The notes beneath the pieces were generated by a model, which saw nothing but the letters and a program-made list of their open reading frames with translations, made no database searches and was not told the origin of the DNA. From NCBI GenBank assembly GCA_029939535.1, contig JAOZST010000051.1, positions 1 through 21,385 of the forward strand: DNA of 21,385 nt, written 5' to 3'. The DNA comes from NBML01 sp029939535. Lineage in GTDB: Bacteria > Desulfobacterota > Desulfobacteria > Desulfobacterales > Desulfobacteraceae. The position numbers and the translations under genes were made by a program. Of the stretch, positions 14,786 through 21,385 are shown piece by piece (within the stretch, counting starts at the first letter, position 1; each line of letters begins with the position of its first letter).

Positions 14786-17700
14786 AACCTCTGGACCCTT
14801 TTTCACTGGATCTTGAAAAAATCACCCTTATTGAAGCCAGTGCAGGCACTGGAAAAACCTATACTATCACAACCCTTTTTGCCCGGCTCATAGCCCAGGG
14901 GTATTCAATAGAATCCATTCTTGTTGTGACCTTTACCGAGGCAGCTGCAGCTGAATTAAAACTTCGTATCCGCAAACGTCTTTCAAGTTTCCTGGCTGAT
15001 AATACAGGGAATGAAGATGAGCTGTCAGCTTTTTTCAATGCCCAGGATGATTCCGGGTTGATCCGGCAGCGCATTGCCTATGCCGTTAGCAGTTTTGACC
15101 AGGCCTGCATAATGACCATCCATTCTTTTTGCCTTCAGACTTTAAAGGAGAACGCCTTTGAAAGCAGGACAGATTTTGATATTGAGCTCCTTACTGATTC
15201 TGCCTGGTTTTTCGACCAGGTGTGCATGGATTTTTTCATGACCCGGATCAATGATCAGGATTCCCTGTTTTTAAAATATTTAGCTCAAAAGGGCGTGACT
15301 CCGGAAAATTTCAAAGTCATTTTCAGACCCCTGGTATCAAGAAAAAATATGGATATTATACCTGATACTGCCAGGTTTACAGATGTTTGTGATTCATACA
15401 GGGATCTTACACAGAAAATTCATTATATTTTGAAAAATCATAAACAGGAGATCATCAGACTCATCCAGGACAATAAAGGTGTTGACAAAAGGAGCTATAC
15501 CAAAAAAAACCTCCCAGCCTGGCTGGAACGTTCCCTGGAAAAATTTAATGCCCAGGGCAGGGATACCCTCTTTGTTATGACGGAAAAAGGTGACCCCCTT
15601 TATAAGTTCACCCGTTCCAGACTGACTTCCAGAACCAAGGCAGGCCATAATGTTCCAACCCATGAATTATTTAATCTATGTGAAAATCTTCTGGATCTGT
15701 CCAGTGTACTGGAAACCAATGTCATTTCCCTGAAACTTGAATTTTTCTCATTTTTCAACCAGGAACTTGATAAAATAAAACTCACCCTTGGGGCCTGCTT
15801 TTTTGACGATCTCATCAATGATCTTGCTTCGGCACTGGAAGGTCCAGGACAGGATCAGCTTAAAGCTGCAGTCCATGAAAAATTTAAGGCCTGTCTTATT
15901 GATGAGTTTCAGGATACAGACCCTGCCCAATACGGGATTTTTTCCAGACTTTTTGCTTCTTCTGAAGTTTCTGAAAAAAAAATGCCGTTTTTTATGATCG
16001 GCGATCCCAAACAAGCCATTTACGGATTCAGGGGCGGGGATATTTTTGCCTACCTTTTTGCCTGCAAAGAAAGTGACCAGATATTTACCCTGGAACAAAA
16101 TTACAGGTCTGCCCCCCTGCTTGTGGAGGCAGTTAATAATATTTTTTGCCTGGGCCCCAATCCCTTTTTGTTTAAGGAGATAGAGTTTACAAGGGTTGGA
16201 ACGCCAAAAACAGCTGTTAACAGGCTTATTGAAAAGGAACTGCCTGTTCAACCCCTTAAATTTACCTTTGTTGAAAGGAAAAATTTCCCTTTGGATCGCC
16301 AGGGATATATAAAAAAAGAGGATGCCTTGAAAGCTATCCCCAAAATTCTGGCCCTGGAAATTTTATCAACCCTGAATTCCAAATTCAGGCTTTTACTTGA
16401 AAAAGGGGATGAAGAAGAGAACATTGTCGTGAATCCAGGTGATATGGCAGTGCTGGTAAGGACCAATGACCAGGCAGAACATATTCATCAGGCCCTGACT
16501 GATTTGAATATTCCTTCCTACTTGTTAAAAACCGGTTCTGTTTTTGACTCCAGGGAAGCAATTGAACTCCATGATATTCTTCTGGCTGTATATGAACCAG
16601 ATCATTTTGGACTACTAAAGGCTGCCCTGTCATCTTCGGTTTTTGGATTTTCCTTGGGCATGCTGGCAGATCTTGACCAGGACGAAGAAACTCTGTGGCG
16701 CTGGCAAGATCAATTTCGTGAATATAAAGATACCTGGGAACAAAAAGGTTTTGTATCAATGATCATGGATTTGTTCCATTGTGACCAGGGGGTAGTAAGA
16801 GTATCATCAGAATTGAGCGAAAGGGTTCTCACTAATTTTTACCATTTGATCGAACTGGTATCCCAGGCGGCCCAGCATCAATCTTTGTCCATGTTTTATC
16901 TTATAAAATGGTATAAGGCTCAGCTTTTTAAGGAATCCCGGGAAGAAGGGGCTGATGAACTCAGGCTGGAAAGCGATAAAAAAGCCGTTGCCATAGTTAC
17001 CATTCATAAAAGCAAGGGACTTGAATATCCAATGGTTTATCTTCCCTATCTATGGGCAGGGGGCCGGAAAATTAAAGCAGATGATCCAATACTGTTCCAT
17101 GATCCAGACATGGATTACAGGCTGAGACTGGATCTTGGTTCATCAGACAGGGAAAGGGCAGTGGCTCTCAGGGAGCTGGAAGAAACAGCAGAGGAAAAAA
17201 GGCTGCTCTATGTTGCCATGACCCGGGCTTCTGCCATGTGTTGTATTCTCTGGGGCGGGTTTTCCTCGGTTGGCAATTCTGCCCTGGGCAGTCTGCTCCA
17301 TCCCAAAGGTTGTATTTCTGATACAATTATGCTGCAGAACCTGGACAGGCTTACCATACCAATGGATTCAATGTTTTCAGGCTCCTGTGAAGAGTCATCT
17401 GTAAAAGTAAACCTCTTTACCCCCTGGGAGTCTGATGAAAAATATATCCCACCAGAACAGACCGGGACCGACCTGGGTGCACGATACTTTCAAAGACAAA
17501 TTACTCCTGATTGGCAGATATCAAGCTTTTCTTCAATCATAACAGCCGGATCCTGGTTGCAGCCTGAGACTGTAATATCAGAGAATGTAGCACCTGATGA
17601 TCTATCAATTGATAATATAAAAATTGATGGATTGTCAAAAAATCAAGATCCTTTGAACCTTGAGATTTGTTTAAAAGATTTTCCCAAAGGAGCCGGGGCT

Positions 17701-18408
17701 GGAGATTTTTTTCATGCCGTGTTTGAGGACCTTGATTTTACTGATCCCAATTTTATGGGTTTGGATTCAGTGGCAATATTGGTAAAAGAAAATTTGTCCA
17801 AATTTGGATTTACAGATACTAACCTGGCTAAACCTGTCACAACAGCTGTCAAAGAAATACTTGCCACCAGCCTTGTAACAGACACAGGGGAAAAATTCCG
17901 TCTTCAGGATATTCAAATGGACCAGCGGTTTACGGAACTGGAATTTTTTTTTAATGTACCATCCTTTGATATTGCTTCAATGGGAGATCTGTTTGCCGGG
18001 GAACCAGGTGGAGATACCTATGCGAGAAGGATTATAAACCTTGGGACCAGCAGTTTTAAGGGGTTTATTAAAGGGTTTATAGATCTTGTGATAAGGCACC
18101 GGGGAAAGTGGTATATAATTGATTATAAATCAAATTTTCTCGGAGAATTTTATGGAGACTATGGGCAGACTGCCATGAAAGAAGCCATGGAAACCCATCA
18201 TTATATCCTTCAATACCATTTATATTTGACAGCCCTTCACAGGTATCTTTCCCTGCGCTTAAAAAACTATTCATATGACAGGGATTTTGGCGGGGTATTT
18301 TATCTCTTTATACGGGGAATGAAGCCAGGGCAGCCCCAGGGGATTTTTTTTCACCGTCCTGAAAAGAATTTCCTAAGCAAATTTATGACAACCCTGGGAT
18401 CAAAATAA
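14782..18408 (+). CDS. recB: RecBCD enzyme subunit RecB, helicase-nuclease
   Basis: A 1208-residue SF1A (UvrD-like) helicase with a C-terminal nuclease (E. coli 1180). Helicase motifs: Walker A ASAGTGKTYTI (about residue 19), Ia VVTFTEAAAAEL, II IDEFQDTDP (about 373), III IGDPKQAIYGFRGGD, IV LEQNYRSAP, V VTIHKSKGLEYP, VI LLYVAMTRA (about 813). The nuclease keeps GFIDLVIRHRGKWYIIDYKSN (D and K at about 1114-1116) and the following HHYILQYHLYLTALHRYL, so both activities should be intact. Its ATG overlaps the recC stop. It is the last gene of the transcript, ended by the hairpin at 18566-18606. No recD follows. Confidence 0.97.
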   Translation: MKPLDPFSLDLEKITLIEASAGTGKTYTITTLFARLIAQGYSIESILVVTFTEAAAAELKLRIRKRLSSFLADNTGNEDELSAFFNAQDDSGLIRQRIAYAVSSFDQACIMTIHSFCLQTLKENAFESRTDFDIELLTDSAWFFDQVCMDFFMTRINDQDSLFLKYLAQKGVTPENFKVIFRPLVSRKNMDIIPDTARFTDVCDSYRDLTQKIHYILKNHKQEIIRLIQDNKGVDKRSYTKKNLPAWLERSLEKFNAQGRDTLFVMTEKGDPLYKFTRSRLTSRTKAGHNVPTHELFNLCENLLDLSSVLETNVISLKLEFFSFFNQELDKIKLTLGACFFDDLINDLASALEGPGQDQLKAAVHEKFKACLIDEFQDTDPAQYGIFSRLFASSEVSEKKMPFFMIGDPKQAIYGFRGGDIFAYLFACKESDQIFTLEQNYRSAPLLVEAVNNIFCLGPNPFLFKEIEFTRVGTPKTAVNRLIEKELPVQPLKFTFVERKNFPLDRQGYIKKEDALKAIPKILALEILSTLNSKFRLLLEKGDEEENIVVNPGDMAVLVRTNDQAEHIHQALTDLNIPSYLLKTGSVFDSREAIELHDILLAVYEPDHFGLLKAALSSSVFGFSLGMLADLDQDEETLWRWQDQFREYKDTWEQKGFVSMIMDLFHCDQGVVRVSSELSERVLTNFYHLIELVSQAAQHQSLSMFYLIKWYKAQLFKESREEGADELRLESDKKAVAIVTIHKSKGLEYPMVYLPYLWAGGRKIKADDPILFHDPDMDYRLRLDLGSSDRERAVALRELEETAEEKRLLYVAMTRASAMCCILWGGFSSVGNSALGSLLHPKGCISDTIMLQNLDRLTIPMDSMFSGSCEESSVKVNLFTPWESDEKYIPPEQTGTDLGARYFQRQITPDWQISSFSSIITAGSWLQPETVISENVAPDDLSIDNIKIDGLSKNQDPLNLEICLKDFPKGAGAGDFFHAVFEDLDFTDPNFMGLDSVAILVKENLSKFGFTDTNLAKPVTTAVKEILATSLVTDTGEKFRLQDIQMDQRFTELEFFFNVPSFDIASMGDLFAGEPGGDTYARRIINLGTSSFKGFIKGFIDLVIRHRGKWYIIDYKSNFLGEFYGDYGQTAMKEAMETHHYILQYHLYLTALHRYLSLRLKNYSYDRDFGGVFYLFIRGMKPGQPQGIFFHRPEKNFLSKFMTTLGSK

Positions 18409-18565
18409 TAAAATTCATTTAATGATTATATTTGACAGCATGGGAATGTATAGATAATGGAAGACTCATAGGGGTAGTATATATTTCAGACGTATATTAT
18501 CATTTCTTTTCCTGACTAAACAGTTGACAGAATAAAAAATTGACATCAGTGATAGAATTTTTTTG

Positions 18566-18606
18566 AAAAGGACAGGAGACATGGGTAATTGTCTCCTGCC
18601 CTTTTT
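18566..18606. terminator. Bidirectional terminator between recB and the HdrD-like gene
   Basis: A 16-base stem with one mismatch (AAAAGG-A-CAGGAGACA / TGTCTCCTG-C-CCTTTT) with an 8-base loop. It has a T-run after the stem on the plus strand and another in the TTTTC...TTTT run on the minus strand. It lies between two convergent genes and can serve both. Confidence 0.8.
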
Positions 18607-18611
18607 ATTGT

Positions 18612-19934
18612 TTACATGGCAGATTCCGGGTGGAACACATTAACCTCCTTGAGATCATCCCCCAGATATTCCCTTTCATTGGGTCCAAGAATACCCAATG
18701 AAAGACAAATCAGAGTCCACATGTGCACCACAGGGTAATTCCCACCATAATGCTCGCTCAGTTCGTGGATCTGGGCATGACAATTATGACAGCCGGCAAT
18801 ACAATAGTCAGCGCCAGTGGCTTTGATCTGATCATCTTTTATTTTTCCATAGGCAAGACGATCTTCCTTAAATCCTGACTGGAGAAATCCACCACCTCCG
18901 CCGCAGCAATAATTATTGGAGCGGTTGGGCTGCATGTCAATAAAGTTTTCCTCTCCCACAACTGATTTGACCACATAGCGCAGATCCTCTGCAATTGGGT
19001 CTCCGTAACTTTTTCTGACAATCTGGCAGGGGTCCTGGACTGTGAATTTAATTCCCAGGTCCTTATTCCAGTCAGAACTGACTTTCAGCTTTCCTTCCCG
19101 TATCCATTTGGCATAGTACTCATAAATATTTTTAACTTCAAAATTATGCTCAAGATTATATTTTTTCAGTCCTGCCAGGACTGAGAATGTAACATGACCT
19201 CACTCGGTATTGAGAAAGGTCTTACACCCTAATTTGTTGCAATGGTCTACGGAAGTTTTGGTTACATGTTTCCAGGCTTCATCATCAGCCAGGAACATGC
19301 AATAATTTTCTCCGGCCCATCCCTTGCTACCATATGTCCAGTCCACACCCGCCAGGTGAAGAATTTTCCACAGGGGAACCAGCTCATCAGGTTCCGTGAC
19401 AGGTTCCCTTGAATTCTGGTTCAAAAAGAACTCAGCCCCTACCTTGTCAATGGGGGCCTGCATTTCCTCGAACTCGGGCTGGCTTTCCTGATATTCTTCA
19501 AGCACATCTTCCACAACAAATTCAAAATCTTCTTCAGTTGTTCCCATGGCAGAGGTGGTATCATTTTTTAAGGCCATGTCACAGGAGCCAAGTATCCCTT
19601 TTGGTCTTTCCTCCCTGGGCCGCAATGCCCTTGCATTAAAAATCAGCTGGGGAATATCAATCTGCATGGGGCAGACATAGATGCATCGCATGCACATGGT
19701 ACACATCCAGGGCCAGTCTGAGGCAGCTATTTCTTCATCCATGCCAAAGGCGGCCATTCGTAAAAATTTCCTGGGGTCCATATCGGCAAGACCAGTTGCA
19801 GGGCAGCCTGAAGTGCATGCACCGCAGGTGAGACAGGCATTCAGGTTGCCCCCTTCTGGTAGCAGTTCTTTCACCTTATCCAGAAAGATGGCATTTTGTT
19901 TTTTATAACCAAGCTTTATGGCGGTCTCTATCAT
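18612..19934 (-). CDS. HdrD/DsrK/TmcB-like Fe-S protein with probable selenocysteine (UGA read-through)
   Basis: One 440-residue reading frame interrupted by a UGA at 19200-19202 (codon 245). I translated the stretch between the two open parts by hand and it is continuous and family-like. Residues 1-100 hold two ferredoxin clusters (CLTCGACTSGCP, CTMCMRCIYVCP). Two cysteine-rich CCG domains follow. In the first, the sequence reads FLNTE-U-GHVTFSV; relatives have a conserved cysteine there (ECGH), so UGA replaces exactly the cluster-binding cysteine. The second is intact: VQDPCQIVRKS ... NYCCGGGGGF ... GCHNC. A SECIS-like hairpin follows the UGA. The family binds a noncubane [4Fe-4S] cluster and handles disulfide/thiol electron transfer; no membrane helix is present. 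AAAGGAGG precedes the ATG at 19934. It appears to be a single-gene transcript, so its membrane or soluble partners are not visible. Confidence 0.85.
19166..19202 (-). promoter_or_regulatory. Selenocysteine UGA and bacterial SECIS-like hairpin
   Basis: On the minus strand the UGA (19202-19200) is followed after 15 bases by TCAGTCC-TGGCA-GGACTGA, a perfect 7-base stem with a 5-base loop (19184-19166). The loop begins about 22 bases after the UGA and has G at its second position; both features match the bacterial SECIS rule (apical loop 16-37 bases downstream, G among its first two bases). The stem is inside coding sequence, as bacterial SECIS elements must be. Confidence 0.75.
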
Positions 19935-20700
19935 TTTCTTTCCTCCTTTAGGGGCCCTGGCAGCAAATCAATCCTCAATCCGTCTTTGTCCTTTTGTTGT
20001 TCTTTTTGTCCTGGAGCCAAAGGCCACGTTATTTTTAATGATACGTAATCGTTCTTTATCTGATTCAGATTACAATTTCAACTTCAAAAGCCACCTTTAC
20101 CTGATAAAAGCACAATTTATGCCAGAGAAATCAACTATCAACGAATAAAATACTTAATTATATTAAATATTTATGTTTATGGTTTGGTTTTGCTTTCAAT
20201 GGCGGTCGCAAATTTGCAACTATATTTTAAAAAGAAGTGTCAAACCTGCAAACCTGCAAATGGGAAATGTTTTGGATTTTTTAGGTGAAAACATGTTTCT
20301 TAAAAAAAACTTAATTTTAAAGATCCTTTTCTTTAATTTAATAAAAAACTCTTTTCCAGGCCAGAATGATGGGGTACAATCCTGGGTGTTTTTTGACGAA
20401 TCAGGAATTTCTAATGGAGTTGGATTTTTTAATAGAGTTGAAATCTTTAATGGAGCAGGAATAGGCTGTTTACCATATGCACAGAAGAACTTTTTTGAAA
20501 TCTACGGCAGCTTACTTGGTATTGAACAGGATACCCGGTGCAATTGCCTTGGAGTCTGTCTCCCGGCAAGGAATATTATCTTCAGAATTCATGATATTTC
20601 GGCCTGGGATATGGGTGATAGAGGTATAGATGCCGGGATTGCCTTTAAAGGGAATGTGATTATAATTTTGGTGTCATAAATTTTAAAAATGTGGGGAAAA
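19935..20700. other. Intergenic region of 766 bases without a confident gene
   Basis: The region is AT-rich. On the minus strand, 20124-20109 reads TGGCATAAATTGTGCT, a weak -24/-12-like element (GG and GC at correct spacing, -12 box GTGC rather than TTGC) about 175 bases before the HdrD-like start. An open frame runs 20173-20679 on the plus strand (168 codons) but has no ribosome site and no recognisable fold. Its inner part, 20404-20457, holds three imperfect 18-base tandem repeats that would encode a G-x-x-N-G/R-V-like six-residue repeat. It may be a remnant or non-coding. Confidence 0.4.
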
Positions 20701-21330
20701 ATGAATAAAAACAAAGAAAATGAAAATACAGACATGGTTCAAAAACAGACCATGTATATTGCTGTTCTTGTATCAATCACATTGGGCTTCATGATCGGTG
20801 CTGCATATACCTCGTTCAAGCTTGCAGACCAGGGTTCAATGGCCCAGCAGATGCCTAATATGAGTCAGCCAGTTCAAAGTGTCAATTCCCAGAATATGTC
20901 AGCTGAAACCGGTGCTAAGATTTTAACCCTTGAAGAATTTTTAAAGAAAAATCCTGATAATGCAGATGCATGGACAGAGCTTGGAAACCTGTTTTATGAC
21001 AGCAATCGATTTAGTGATTCCATTGAGGCCTATGAAAAATCCTTGGCCCTGGTTCCTGGAAATCCCAATATTCTTACAGACATGGGTGTGATGTACAGAA
21101 AAAATAAGCAGCCGGAAAAAGCAGTTGAGTCATTTGATCAGGCCATTGCAGCTGATACTGCCTTTGAAATTGCAAGGTTCAACAAAGGGGTGGTACTCAT
21201 GCATGATATGAACGATTTTGTCGGGGGCATCCAGGCCTGGGAGGAATTGGTAAAAGTAAATCCCATGGCAGCTGCTCCAAATGGTGAACTGGTCAGTTCT
21301 TTGGTTGAGAAAATGAAACAGCATGAATAA
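20701..21330 (+). CDS. Membrane-anchored TPR protein
   Basis: A 209-residue protein. A charged N terminus (MNKNKENENTDMVQKQ) is followed by one helix (about residues 17-39, YIAVLVSITLGFMIGAAYTSF), a low-complexity glutamine/methionine/serine linker, and then about three tetratricopeptide repeats (NPDNADAWTELGNLFYDSNRFSDSIEAYEKSLAL; PNILTDMGVMYRKNKQPEKAVESFDQAI; EIARFNKGVVLMHDMNDFVGGIQAWEELVKVNP). TPRs bind partner proteins; the layout resembles NrfG/CcmH-type c-cytochrome assembly factors, but no ccm gene is seen, so the role is open. I chose the ATG at 20701, with GTGGGGAAAA before it, over the ATG at 20689, which overlaps that ribosome site. Confidence 0.85.
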   Translation: MNKNKENENTDMVQKQTMYIAVLVSITLGFMIGAAYTSFKLADQGSMAQQMPNMSQPVQSVNSQNMSAETGAKILTLEEFLKKNPDNADAWTELGNLFYDSNRFSDSIEAYEKSLALVPGNPNILTDMGVMYRKNKQPEKAVESFDQAIAADTAFEIARFNKGVVLMHDMNDFVGGIQAWEELVKVNPMAAAPNGELVSSLVEKMKQHE

Positions 21331-21385
21331 TGACCGTTAACAGGCCTGTCCCATCCTGGATGCCAGCACACCCCTTGCAAGGGAG
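21331..21385. other. Window end after the TPR gene
   Basis: The last 55 bases hold no gene I can support. They end with the palindrome CCCTTGCAAGGG (21372-21383), which may be part of a terminator stem or of a site continuing beyond the window. Confidence 0.3.

Noticed and set aside
11412..16759. Many medium-size open frames opposite or within recC and recB
   Set aside because: They are shadow frames of two clearly coding genes with end-to-end family similarity.
18612..19934. Two separate genes or a pseudogene split by a stop codon
   Set aside because: Both parts and the stretch between them are in one frame with continuous family-like sequence. The only stop is UGA at a conserved cysteine position, with a SECIS-like hairpin after it, so selenocysteine read-through explains it better than decay.
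20480..20530. Tat-like RRTFLKS stretch in a second plus-strand frame
   Set aside because: The frame has a stop just upstream and soon after, lacks a ribosome site, and shows no Fe-S or other domain; most likely chance.
1..21385. CRISPR arrays, tRNA genes, insertion sequences, phage genes
   Set aside because: No repeat-spacer pattern, cloverleaf sequence, transposase or integrase was found on reading both strands.

Overview
The window looks like a chromosomal segment of a moderately AT-rich, strictly respiratory sulfate or sulfur reducer of the Desulfobacterota, most likely a Desulfobacteraceae relative (Desulfobacula/Desulfobacterium type). This is inferred from the gene mix: cytochrome bd with a DUF4492 partner, an octaheme tetrathionate-reductase-family cytochrome, an HdrD/DsrK/TmcB-like iron-sulfur protein, and a probable selenocysteine codon in that protein. 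No tRNA, rRNA, CRISPR array, transposase or phage gene was seen.

Layout. (1) 1-707, minus strand: the start of cydA behind a DUF4492 gene, with a good -24/-12 (sigma-54) promoter at 754-769. (2) 1073-8644: a two-armed sulfur/electron-transfer locus around one regulator. The leftward arm (triple-rhodanese protein, octaheme cytochrome c, b-type cytochrome; 4600 to 1119) starts from a near-perfect sigma-54 promoter and ends at a strong hairpin. A sigma-54 activator with a cysteine-rich PAS sensor (4866-6272) is divergent from it. The rightward arm (thioredoxin-like protein, Tat-exported ferredoxin-like subunit, small haem-b-like membrane protein; 6555-8541) has its own sigma-54 promoter. Both promoters have a similar bipartite TGTTAA-box element about 115-130 bp upstream of the -24 element, so the locus probably forms one regulon. 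(3) 8678-10364: VanZ-family protein, methylthioadenosine phosphorylase and adenine phosphoribosyltransferase, a purine/methylthioadenosine salvage unit. (4) 10431-18408: a lipoprotein, a small soluble protein, then recC and recB overlapping by 4 bases; no recD follows. (5) 18612-19934, minus strand: an HdrD-like two-CCG-domain Fe-S protein read through an in-frame UGA with a SECIS-like hairpin directly downstream. (6) 19935-20700: no confident gene. (7) 20701-21330: a membrane-anchored TPR protein.

How it fits together: I infer that the two arms of the sulfur locus move electrons between the quinone pool (the two b-type membrane proteins) and periplasmic multihaem, Fe-S, thioredoxin and rhodanese proteins acting on a sulfur (or selenium) compound. 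The signal is probably read by the regulator's cysteine-bearing PAS domain. The substrate cannot be settled from sequence alone.
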